Assembly: GCF_050908995.1 (NCBI RefSeq)
Contig: NC_135131.1
Span: forward strand, 11,426,001 to 11,490,000
DNA: 64,000 bases
Reading direction: 5' to 3'
Source: Andrena cerasifolii
Lineage: Eukaryota; Arthropoda; Insecta; Hymenoptera; Andrenidae
Below, one piece after another: positions 46,730 through 58,481 of this stretch (the first letter of the stretch is position 1; the number at the start of each line of letters is the position of its first letter). The position numbers and the translations under genes were made by a program. The notes beneath the pieces were generated by a model. It was not told the origin of the DNA. It saw nothing but the letters and a program-made list of their open reading frames with translations, and searched no databases.

Positions 46730-46814
46730 AGTTACCGGGCGGGCGACGTGAAGCTACCAGTGGCGCGCGGGACCAACAAGAACAAGTGAATAAGAAGAAG
46801 AAGACGACCACGGC

Positions 46815-46815
46815 A

Positions 46816-46857
<42 letters not shown>
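46815..46857. repeat. (ACG)n microsatellite
   Basis: About fourteen uninterrupted ACG triplets within the presumed 5' UTR. Confidence 0.9.
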
Positions 46858-47156
46858 TAGACGTAGGAGAAGAGGGAGCAACGCACACCATAGAGGACAA
46901 CTCGCTGCTGCTATTTTCGAGCCCGCCAAATATCTCGGAGCTGTACGGTGCGCACTGCTCGCTGCTGTCTGCGCTCGCTCTTTCTTCGGCTACCGCGCGA
47001 GTCCACGTCCCTCCCGAAGCGCAGCGATTCTGCGCCGATGACGCATGGCCCTGACCAAACACGGAGAAACGAGAGAGAAAGAGGGAACGGGAAGGCACAC
47101 AGCAGGACAAGCAACAAGGGATCAGGGACAAGGGACAAGGAAACGGTGTGTGACAG

Positions 47157-48911
47157 GTATGTTTTCGACTTGTTGCATTTTTGCAAAAGCTCGCCGCCCC
47201 CCTTACTGTTGACCCACGATGCCGCGACCCTGGGCATACGCTCGTTCGATTGCTGAACGTGCGCGTTGACGTTTCACCCCCGTGGGACCAAGTGGATTCC
47301 TCTTGGCTACATGTACTTTGATTGTGAATATCACTGGGTGGCTGTCCCCCGCCATGCAGCTTGCAGGTACATATATCCCACGCGTTCTTAGTTTCAATCC
47401 ATACTAGTGTACGAGATATATACATTGTGCTTGAGCAGATTCATAGGGGAGAAAGTGACTCTGAACGGTGAATAGGTGAATAGGTGAATAGGAGTAGGAT
47501 AGGAGTAGGACAGGACAGATAGCACATAGCACGGTATGTGCAAAATGGGGATCAGAAGCTGAGGGTCTAGTGGCTAATCCTCCCCTGTCCTATTTCGCTT
47601 CATCTCTAATTCCAAGGGTTTGGATCGAAGGAGCAGTGTCTGAAATATGTATCAGCAGCTTGTGCTCCAATTGCACAGTCCCCGAAACGCTTACATCACA
47701 CTTTCGTTGGACAAACAAGAACGCGAAACGCAACGCAACGCGTTTCGCCCTTAATTCCTCGATACTGTTTGCTCAACACAAGCCACGACATTCGGTGTTC
47801 CCCGTTCGTTATGCTCGATGTAGGCGAAACATCAAGATTTCCAACGAGGGAAATCATATTACGACACCTCGACGTGTATTATCTCGAATACGACCCTCGT
47901 TGCAATTCCCTTTCGATTTCTTTTGGAGCGAAACACTCGTGCGTCCGATAGTGACGTTCAAGTCCCCGCGGAATTACTTTCCACTGCTCTAAAAAAGGAG
48001 GAGCTCCCGGCGCGGCACGGTCGAAATTCGTTTCGAAACTCGGCCATTCGATAACGTTTTATTGACGGTGCTGGTAAATGGGATTAGCGAACCGTTGGCA
48101 ATAAGTAACGTTTGCTCGTTGGTCGCTGAGTGTATTTACAGCTCTGTTACACCGGGCAGGCTTATCGATCTGGTGGCAACGAAATTTTGCCCGTTTACTT
48201 CGTTTCCTTTTCCCCGGTTTTTCGATGATGCGTCGATTAAACGAGCTCGCGCTTGTCGTGGGTGGGATGAACGAGGCCAGGACGCGAGATTACGCGACGC
48301 AAAAAGCTTTGAGAACGTGCCTAAAGGGAGGAACGGCGTTCTTTATGAAGGGAAAAAGCTGGATCCACTTGGCGATAGAAGGCAGCGACGCACGGAGATC
48401 AGATTATATGTATCTCGGGCTCGATGTCTGCCCGTCATAATACGCCGCACCGCGCCACCCAGATATTTATGTAATAAGCGACATGCACATGGACAAGCAT
48501 TATTTGCCTGCTTGTCGCTGATAAGATACAAAGCGATGTTTTGTACTATTCCCGCAACGCTTTTACACACCGTTCACGCTATCCGTATTCCGTATCCATG
48601 AAATTAAGGAACGAGTACCTCCGTTACGCTGTATAAGATACCGGGATTTCTTGTAAACAAGTCGTACGAACCGAGGAAAAGATAGAAATTTCGTGCACAT
48701 TCGTTACAATGGTCTAGATAATTCGTTGATTAAAAGAACGGGCGAGTACCTGAAATTGCAAGACGTCGATCGCTGCTTGGGAGCGTTCGACTGGGAAGAA
48801 GCGTTTGCTTGGACTTCGGTGCTTGACAGCGGTTGAAACTTTATGCCTGCCTGTCAATAATCGATCTGGTGCAACAGGTGAGAAGATACACGCGTGAAAT
48901 TTGCAAGCGGT
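47157..48911. other. Presumed intron, no gene seen
   Basis: Follows the splice donor at 47157. It contains a GTGAATAG/GAGTAGGATA simple repeat at about 47467-47515. No coding exon recognised. Confidence 0.4.
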
Positions 48912-49303
48912 ACATTCCATGCGAACACAGATTTCGGAGTAAGTTTTCGTAGATTGCTGAAATTTGAATGTGTCGTAGTCTTTAGTGATATTTAAACGTA
49001 CGTCAAAGGATTTTTCAAAATTTTGAAAAATGTCGATTTTATAGTCGTTTGAAGATAAGTGCTACTTTTTTCAATACATTATAGCTATGGAAGTAGTAAA
49101 CGGATGGAGATGAGCTTTACGGTGCTTATAGAGAAGACATTGAAGTTTTAAGAAAAAATTATCATTTAAAAAATCGACATTTTTCAAAATTTTGAAAAAA
49201 TCCTTCGAGGTACGTTTAAATACCACTAAAGACTACAACATATTGAAATTTCAGTAATCTACGAAAACTTACTCCGAAATCTGTCCGAGTTCGCATGGAA
49301 TGT
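48912..49303. mobile_element. Foldback MITE with about 130-bp arms
   Basis: The left arm starts ACATTCCATGCGAAC and the right arm ends GTTCGCATGGAATGT. Just inside, both have CAGATTTCGGAGTAAG and TTTTCGTAGATT, and further in TCTTTAGTG and ATTTAAACGTAC. Each arm carries the palindrome TTTTCAAAATTTTGAAAA. The right arm has a few extra bases near its tip (TCGG). There is no coding capacity. Confidence 0.82.
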
Positions 49304-52300
49304 CCCAAGCATCAACTTTCGTTTGCACTAAGTTGCAGCTTCGACGAGGTTCACGGCAGGTTGCCACGACGCGATGCTCGCTGCCTGCCAGGAGGAGTCC
49401 AGATACCGTTAGCCACCTCGCCATAGATCCATCCTGCGAGCGTGAAATCTGAAATGTATCTACCAATGCATATTCCTCCTGCAGTCACCCTCCCCCAATA
49501 TGATTTCCAGAGGCTTTCGAGCTGAAACCAAGTCAGCTGGCAAAAGGAAAGCTTGTCTTTGTGGTTTTTCCGTTTTCCTTTCCCATTCCCTTTTGTCGAT
49601 TCTTCCACTTTTCAACGTTTTCCCCAACGACTTTCTGTTTTTCTTTTCCCTCCAAACAGTCTAAAGCTGTCTACCTGAACCCAAGCATCTTTTCTATTTA
49701 GCGTCCACGCGTATCAGATACACCGAAGTCCGGTTCCGGCTTGCTTCAGCCGATCATCGAACGTTAACTTTTTTGGCTGTCGATGATCAAAGGTGGCCGC
49801 GCGTAAATCGACTTTAAATTGCAACAATCCGCGCAAAAACCTGCGCGCCGAATTTGTCTCTCGGGCATGCACTTTTCGTGGCAAGAAGCTCGAAAAAACT
49901 GATCCACCCTGTCCCACTTGAAGTTTCTAGTAACCTTGAGAGGGTTTCTAATTGATTTCGACTCTGCTTCGCGCTTCTTAACAGTCGCGCCATTAAGAAT
50001 ATCGTAGCGGTCCTGTTCAACGAGTCGGAACGTCTGCTTTTAGCCGCTCTGTAGGACAGCCGCGTAGCCACGATACGAGAAAAGTGGTGTGCTTAATAAT
50101 AAACGCGAAAGCCGGCATTAATCACGCGGCCGCAGGTAATCGTAGGTCACGTAGGCTGCCGAGCTTTTTCCGCGAGCGGATCATCAATCGGGCCGCGCGG
50201 TGGACAAGGCAGTTCTTTTATTGAATTTCAAGACCGCGTGCGTGATCGATGATCGCCAACGACGCGCGTAAACATCATCGTGTAGTAAAGTGCTAACACT
50301 CATTATTACACTGTCACTGCCGGTCACCGCCACCGCAGCCGCCGCTCAATTTGCATAGTCACGCGACCTGGAACACGGGAATTTCGATCATTGAACGCGA
50401 GACTCGATCGCTGTCAACTTTTACTCGCACTTATCGATCCCCTCGATTCTCAACGCACCGCTCTCGCTTTCCTATCGCCACGAATTCCCTGGTGCTTTAA
50501 GGTCTCGGCTGGCTTACAATTAGATATTAGAGTAGCAAAGTACAAGGTGTACATACGAGCTAAAGCGGTACTTCTAAGTCGACGAAACAAAGGAATTAAG
50601 CGGCACCAGTTCCGTTTCCTACCGCAGTGCGTGGCATTCGTGACCCTTCCTCGTATTCTTCTACTCTTCTTCGGGGCTGCCTAGCTTCTTTCCTCTTCTA
50701 TCGAACGCAGCTGCGCTTGCCTTCTCCTTTCCACCGCTGCGGGGCGGACGCTAATTAGACACTTAGGTACTTACCTAACACGTGACTGGCCGATGAACAG
50801 CACACGCGATACCCGTCACTCGGACGATCGTTTCTTTTCGATACATTTGATTTACGAAAGATCCGCGTAACCTTGCCTCCTAGCTTTCCAGTTTCATCGT
50901 CCTTGCATACCTGCGTAGGAGCAATGTAGCAATAGCGGCCGCAACGTAGGTAGCGCATGGAGAAAAGAAGCTACGGAGTTTCGTGTCTCGCTCGAAAGTG
51001 AAAACTGGCCGAACAATCACGCAGCTTCCGCGCACGCGAAATTCGGCCGACGCGGACGCCAGGACCCCGGCTCATTCCCACGACTCCACTTACAATTAGT
51101 CGAGGCGATATTTCGGGGCCCCGTTGCGGTGAGCTGTTAAAACCTCGGCCCTGGGACGCTCGACGTCATTAGCTAAATAACTGCGTCGGCCTGCGTACGT
51201 TTGCTTTTATTATTACTCCCCCGGTGAGAAAGAAAGACGGTAGGTACCGAGAGAAAAAGGTAGAGGGGAAAAAAAGGATCGCGAGAAAATTAGTGCTTCT
51301 CCCAGGAAGGAGGCCGGGAGCTTTTTATGCGTTGGAGCATATTGTTGCGCGGCCGTGGTAAGCTCGGAATGCAATTATTAAGATTCAATCGCCACGGGCC
51401 TCGATGTAATCGGCCGTAATGTTCGGATTATAAATTGCAAAGGAGTCAGTCACCGTGGCTGGTCGTTCTCTCCCTCTTGCTCCTTCCCCGCCGCGCGCCG
51501 ACCAGCAGACATGGTCGTCCGTAAATCTCGAAATTATACATTGTTTTTCTTTCCGAGGGAGGGGCGTTTCCTCTTGTTTTATGCGTGTTCCTTGTCGAGG
51601 TGCACGCTTTCGCGAAACCGGTCTTCGGACGGGAACGGGCAAAAGGATGCCGCAGCGCGGCCTCTCTTAATCAGCTGATAATCCTGCCGGACACCGATTT
51701 CGCGTGCAGCCGGGATTTCGTCGCGGACGAGTTAATGATCAACCGTGTACCTCCGCTCCGCTTCGAAAGCACAAACAGACATTCTCGAATCTGTCGATCG
51801 TTCCCTGATGGGATGGAAATTCCTCGAAGGAGGAATAGAGCGGAGCGTGTGTTCGGTGCGTGGACCAAGCGCAACGTGACTGTCATGCACTCTGCTATCT
51901 TCCGTGATCGTAATCACGGATACGCGCGGGGCTGAGTGGTTATTTATAACGCCTTTGAAGCGGAACGTGGCCGAGCAGTCGAGCACGCGGCAATCGTGCC
52001 GGGAGAGCAGCTACCCTGGCTCCGTAATGAATAAATAGTCGTCAACGACTGCCACCTTCGATGGCCACTGTTCAAGCGGTCGCCATAACTGGATCAAGAA
52101 ATTCCAAATCTACACCCCCTGCGGGACCGCTTTTAATCTGTGCGTCGCAGAACCATATCGCGATATCTGACCTCTTTATTTGCGATGCGATAAGTCGCGG
52201 CCGTGGCATAGTTTGCCCACGGGAATCCACGCGGTCGGAAAGCATTCCTCGAGGGTGTCGATTGTCGGTCTCCTCGCGCCGTCGCTCTTGGAAACGGGCT

Positions 52301-55300
52301 TCTCCCCCGTGGAAACGCTGTCTGCTTCTCCTCGCTCCATCCTACTTAGGATCCTCGAATCTTCCTTCCACATAATCAGTAGGTACCCCGAGAAAGTCGC
52401 GCAACGAGTACCGAGAGGATCGTCAAGGTCGATTATCCGCGAATTTGCATCGAGTGCTCGTGGACCAACAGGTTGCACGCGGTTAAAAGTGAAATTGATG
52501 GTGACGGGAAAAACAACAGATAGGTGAGATAGGTACCTACCTCGATCGAGGTTCAATCTGAGTTTCGCTTTTCAGCCGCAATCTGCGCTCCCTCGGACGT
52601 CACGCTTTTAAATATCCCGTATGTATGTTAATCGTGATGAATTATGCGAGCTACGCTGCGAGCGGAGCGTGTATCGCAGTTTTTAAATAACGTAATCAGC
52701 GGCGATACGCGGACCGTGAAATCGGCCGATTTTCGTCAGACAAGCATCCGGGCCTCGACGAGTTTTTGCAGCTGCTTTTACGAAAGAGAAGCGCGGAAGC
52801 GATAACAGAGTGCGTAGATCGATCGGTCGAGGGGAAGAGCAGAGGAGAGGAGGGAGTAGACACGTAGAAAGAAGGGAATATGTAAAAAAGAAAGTGCAGA
52901 CGCGAGGGGAGGTGGACTGGATTCAGCCATTTTTGCGACAAGAATAATTATATCTTATCTGGCTCGACCCGTGGCCTCGAGAACGCGATGCGTTTGCCTG
53001 CCACGGCTCTCGAAGAAAAATATGTAACCGACGCGACGGTTCGCGGGGATGAAGCTGCAGGATATGCGTCGATGCACCGGTGCACTCTTGCAACCGTCCA
53101 GCACGGAGGTACTCGAGAATAATTTTACAACCTTGCCCTGATCGATGCCTCGTCAGTTTCTGCCGTCGTTTCAGCCTTTTGTATGTTTAATTACTTGGTC
53201 AAGGGAAAGTGGCGTTGTCCGTGCTCCATTTCCCCACTTATGCACCATGTTAGAGCCGAGCGAAGCGTCGTTTTCGACGAGCGCATAAAAGCGGCTGTAA
53301 AAATAATTTCTACAAGGACGAAGCCCTAGCTGCTGCTGGCCCATCGAGGACGGGGCATTAAGGACCCGTAATGGCATCATACAAAATAACCCTGGAAATC
53401 ATAATTCCCCCGGACCTACGCGACGATGGACACTGTAACATAATGAAACGGCCATATCAATTTGAACGCCTCGCCTCACCTCGCCTCGGGATTGTACCTT
53501 CGAACGGCTCGATGTTTCTGTAATTATGTTCGAAAGCTTGATGACATCGTTTAAACGTGATTGAAAACGTGCAGCAACTCCGAACGACGTTGCATCGAGG
53601 ACGATATGCGAGTTGTTGAAGCTTCTGCGTCGGACGTGTCTCGAATGAGTCAGCTTTTGGTCCTGTTGGGCTTCATCGAAACAGCCATTATTTTTACCAC
53701 TGCTCTGCCCTTTCCTCTTCGTTAACAAAGAGTAGATAGTTGACTCTTGTACGTACAACGACGCACGTTGCGGGAAAGGCGAAATGAGAAATTGAGTAAA
53801 CGCAGGAAGCAAAGGCAGAATCGGAGAAGACGCTTTTGTAAGGGCGCGGCGCGGCGCGGCGCGGCGTGTAGAAACTGAAAAATCGATTGCTCCAAGGCTA
53901 CGAGGGTCCTGCGTCGGTCCTTTAAGAGCATCGGAAAGGCTCGGGCATTTGCTCTGTACTTAATGCGCGTAAATGGCCATTCAACGGCGTTTAATAAATA
54001 TGATCGCGCTTAAAGCTGCTATATTAACGTTCGAACAGACGATAATAATATTTCATCATCTACGATTTCGTACAAACTCGATGTGATCCTGAAATTTAGT
54101 GTAATATTAGCAAGTGTATTTAAGAATGGGGGGCACGGCGATCTGTGGGAATTTTCAAATCATACACTTCGTTGCACGTGGAAATGCAGAAAGCGCTGCA
54201 GTCGACCACCTCTTCGGTCTCTTGAGCGTAATTGCTACTGTGCAATTGGTTGAAATTGCATTGTATGCTCCGTAGCATTATACGAACAGCGTTGTGTGCA
54301 CCCTTTTTCATGATGGGCACGGATGCTGTTAAAGGGAGCTACGAAAGTTGCACACTTGCTTTCACTGGTTCCGCTAGGCCCGATTTTGGGGCGTTGGAGC
54401 CGCGGCCTAACTAACAAGCCCAGCTTAGCACCCAGCAAGCTGGACCCCCGAGATTCCGCTGCCTAACTACCTCCTTCCTAATGGTGATCGTTACCACGGA
54501 AAACATACAAATCCCCGACATCTGCCTCGCGAAACCGCCATGACGGATCACCAGCCCCCACGGCGTAACTTTGTTCGCGCTGATGAATGGGAATTAAACG
54601 CCCCACATGCTGCGTGGAAAGACAGGCCATCGTTAGTAAGAAATACCTAGCCACGAATATTCCTGCTCTTATCTTCGGGTTCCTTAACGCGGGGCTCTTG
54701 TTCATTTTAACGACGCATCGTTCCTCTTTACTCGTCTTTCCCCAAGTTCATGAACCATGACGAAGTTATCGGAGGAGACGGCTCCCGCGAATCACGTGGC
54801 CGCCGAGCACCCTCCGATCCTGCAGAATGCAACGCGAGGGAAACGGGGGTGGATTTCGCGATATTAAAAATAACGACAGAATGCGCGCAACTGTTTGACC
54901 CAGTTCAGCCTGGGGAATATCGATTTTAGTGGCGGATATCGTCGAGATTAATATTAGACCGCGTTCTGAAAATAGCTGAACGCGCACGCTGCATTCGTTA
55001 TCGAGCACCGTCGGGGTCAGAATATCGATACTGGGAGTATCTTTCGCGACTGGGGGCTCGAGAACTCACTTTTTCTCACATTCTTGCTCGTCCTAATTGT
55101 AAGGATGGAGTATCGCAAGTAAGAACGGACAGGCTTGATTTTTCACCGTTTCTCATCTCCCGAGACTTAAAATACCTACTGTGCTGTTCTTGTTTCGAAT
55201 TTCGAGTGGCTGGAGTGGTTGCGAGCCCACGAAGCCAGTGAAACGCATGGGCGTCGATATATCAAGTCACCGAGTATATAGGGAATGAAGTCAGTGATAC

Positions 55301-57689
55301 ACTTTTCCACTTTCTCCGCGACCGAGATTACACGAAGCCTTGGGTAGAACACCGCGAGATAAAACTCACCTTCGTTCTGCTGTTGCACACGGTGCTCAAT
55401 CGGTGGCGGCGGCGCGGCTATGCGCGATCTCTTTCGCTTTTTAATCTAGAACGGGAACATCGCTGGTGCTCGAATGCCTGCGAATATCTAGAACGGAGGG
55501 GAGTTGAGGCGCTCGAGACACACTCGCGTTGCTGATAATACGCGAACGGCAAAACAGATACACGCGTTTGCATCGAGACGGATGAAGTCGTCGACCTGAC
55601 GTCTCCACGTGCGAAACGTTTCGACGAGCCTCGTCACCGCGCATCGTTCTGTCGCGTCCAACACGGCGATGCGCGTTTATCTGTTTGTCGAGATTTCGCG
55701 CCGCGATAAAAACCGCGATGTGGGTGTCGTTTTATTGACCCGCACTTGCCGCGCTCCGTTATCAGTCGGCGGAATTATGCTCTGGGTACGACCTACCTGA
55801 CGAGCAGTGCTCCGATTGTCACTCTCACCGCTCGAGCTCTCTCGGACGATTCAGCTCCAGGACCGAAACGTATGTTTGTCGCAAAGAATCGGTGCGCCTC
55901 GGAGTCTGTTTCCGGGCCAATCGATCGGAATGTGATCGCAATTTGGGGCGTCCAGAGAAGCGTTGGATGGCGGTTCTCCGCGTGGAGGCGAGCGATCATC
56001 GATCGGCTGGCAGGTTTGCGTGAGAGCCACTGCGTGTTCTCATTTCTCCTTTCAGCGGTCGGTCGCTCGATCCGCGGTTGTATAACAGCAATGAAAGTAC
56101 TCCGACAGGCAACGAGCAACGTCACGTCTCTGTCCACGCTAACCACCTTGATAGTCGTCGTTCTAGGCGGTAGCGTGGTCGCTCGCGATCTTGCTACAGT
56201 CGTATCTAAACAAGAGTGCACATGCCGCTTCCGTACCACCCATGGCTCACCTTCTACCGCTTCCTCCAAAGTCTAAAAGCCCGTGGACAGGCAAATGTTT
56301 TAGACCTAAAAATTATATTCCCATTCATGAGTCAGCAGGCGCGCAAAAATTAAAAGTTTGCTGTCGTCACGGGGCGGAGCAAGGAAAACTCGCCCCCGTC
56401 CATAAGCATTTTTATGAACGATCGAAGACAGTCGGTACCTATCGGTTTCGCTTTCGCGTTTTTTCGATTCTGCGGTCAGGCTGTTCTGCGGCTCGAAGGC
56501 GCGTGGCTTTCTGCATCTCGGAGGCGCTCTCCGCTCGATTCCCACGCTTCGCGAAATGTGACGCGTGGGCCCCGGTACCTAAATATCGAACTCCTCGCGT
56601 CTGCCGCGTCAAATCCAGAGAAAGGGTTCGCAGCGAATAAAAGAGGGACTTTTACGCCTAATCGGATGTCGCGACGGCGCGGCGCGGCCCGGCCCGGCGC
56701 CTGAACCGACGCGATCAATGTCGCGGAATCGCTTTATCTTATCGGGCCAATCAACTCGAAGGTGTAACAACGAATGTGTTTGAAGTGCTCGTTATCGCGG
56801 CGATTATATCGCCCCGAGAATAGCACCGCGAAAGTGCGTTGTACGATACGCCAGTGTCTGGCGAATCGCGGCCGCGATTTGGGTCAATATTTTTCGGTAT
56901 CGCGTCACCCCCTGGATTCCAATGGAACTGTCAACTGGCGTGCTCGTCCCAAGTTTTCAGAAGCTAGACGGAGACCGAGAGATTCCTGAGTCGTGATCCC
57001 ACACGGATTTTGAACCCGAATGGAAACTTTCCCTGTGGTTGCACGCGCCAAGATAAGGCGCGGTTCTGCGATGCAAAGTGGTTCTTGTTTTTCTCTTGGA
57101 CGCGTTGATTCGCCGACCTCGGGGAACCGGCGATTAGCTAAGGTCAAGCGCGTATTTTGCACTCGCGATTTCCCTTTTACGGAGATCTTTAACACTCTTG
57201 AGTCTTGGCCACCGGTTATCTCGAACAAATTGCTCGCAGCCTGCCGAACTGGCGTGGCGGACGAGGTCTGGTATTATAAATGCGCTATCGAAATTGAGAC
57301 GGTGACAGTGGATTCCTGAAATTTCTTCCCGATAACGGGTTGTCGCTTTAAACGGGGAGACAACGATTGACTTTGCCGCGAGCCGAAGGTAAAAGTAGTT
57401 GATGGGTGTTGGAGGTGCAGTGTAAGGTGATGTGCAACGTGTACATATCAGTAGACATTGCGATTAAGGCCATGGTCATAACGTCATAAGAGGCTGGCGG
57501 CACGCTTATAAACGCGGACAAGTTAAATACTTGCTTCTGATCTAGCCACTTATCGAAGTGACTTGGGAAACACTTGAGCGATCGGCGAGGAGCATCATTC
57601 GAGTAACTCTCGAGTGCTCCGAGCGTAGTAATGCCATGCGTTTCAAAAGATTTTATCGAGATTAGTTTGTTAATATCACCGCAGTCTCG
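49304..57689. other. Gene-poor GC-rich DNA, 8.4 kb
   Basis: No coding exon recognised. It contains a GCGCG-rich repeat (GGCGC)n at about 53846-53868. Long frames at 55746-56276 (+) and 55793-56269 (-) overlap each other and show no motifs. Confidence 0.4.
53846..53868. repeat. (GGCGC)n microsatellite
   Basis: Four consecutive copies of the GGCGC pentamer motif that recurs across the GC-rich region. Confidence 0.8.
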
Positions 57690-57691
57690 TA

Positions 57692-58479
57692 GGGTAAAGT
57701 AGCCGAATACGACGACCTCTCCTAATATGAGACCTCAGCTTATCTCCGCTACAGAACTCTTGAATGTCATAGCGATACTATTTCTCTATTAACTAACCAT
57801 GTATTAGTTGTTTTGTCCGCACAGTGGCATTGTAATCAATTGAGCGTCTTGAGCAAGCACTAAAGCACTAAAGTGGTAAGTGTATAATGATTCTCACAAA
57901 TACGGTTGTATAGTGCTTGCAATGGAGTTTAAGGGCTTACTAGTTGTATATCATTAAATGCCGAAGACTTAACTTCAAAGCTACTTAGTAGTTATCATGC
58001 CCATTCTTTCCAAATATGAGACCCGTGAAAGTTCTACCGATGAGAGCGAAGAAAAAATTGTTCCGAATGATGAAAGTGATTAAGAAAGAAAATTATGATA
58101 CAGAATGTTTGTTTTGCGCAGGTCTTTATTCTTCAGATGTGCTAGGTGAACAATGGGTTAAGTGTACGTATAAAGTGTTACGATGGACGTGGTGGGTGAG
58201 TTTATAAAAAAAAGAAAGAAAAAATGAATTTCTGGAAAAAACAAACTGGGTCATAAGAGAATATGAATTAGGATCCCATTTTTTTTATCTGCGTATTTGA
58301 ATGACTTTCGTTTTTATTTTATTATGAAGAAACCGAATTTTTGTTACAGTACTTTCCAGTAGGTTGCTAAAGAATACATATTCTACTTTTAAAACGTGTA
58401 TCAAATTTTAATAATACCGTCCCCGGTCAAGAGCTATGATGTTTTTAAGAGATGGGTCTCGTATTCGGCTACAAAACCC
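57692..58479. mobile_element. Pogo/Tc1-like transposon relic
   Basis: Ends GGGTAAAGTAGCCGAATACG on the left and CGTATTCGGCTACAAAACCC on the right are imperfect inverted repeats. They are flanked on both sides by TA (57690-57691 and 58480-58481), the Tc1/mariner/pogo target duplication. The 788-bp, AT-rich element retains a broken transposase piece (see 57998-58207). Too short and too damaged to be active. Confidence 0.72.
57998..58207 (+). pseudogene. Transposase C-terminal zinc-finger fragment
   Basis: Two frames carry the remnant. One, from 57998, is an acidic linker (ETRESSTDESEEKIV) that stops at 58083. The other, 58016-58207, continues with CLFCAGLYSSDVLGEQWVKC, a CxxC...WxxC zinc-finger-like motif typical of the C-terminal end of pogo-type transposases in insects. 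The switch of frame and the missing upstream DDE domain show decay. The family call rests on the motif and on the flanking TA duplication. Confidence 0.5.
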
Positions 58480-58481
58480 TA

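Larger units (their letters stand above)
45361..47156 (+). promoter_or_regulatory. CpG-rich promoter with TATA box and 5' UTR exon
   Basis: Purine- and CpG-rich block from 45361, with a CGAAT repeat at 46105-46210. A clear TATATAAA lies at 46663-46670 in GC-rich surroundings, predicting a start near 46695. Downstream sequence carries a 10-bp GCGGCCGAGC repeat (46689-46729), an ACG triplet run (46815-46857) and a good splice donor, GACAG|GTATGT, at 47157. Short frames in the presumed leader resemble no protein. I read it as a promoter plus untranslated first exon of about 460 bp of a rightward gene. Plus-strand frames of 208 and 285 codons upstream are composition artefacts. Confidence 0.5.

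Noticed and set aside
46692..46929. Minus-strand poly-valine/poly-arginine frames
   Set aside because: They are translations of the ACG triplet repeat.
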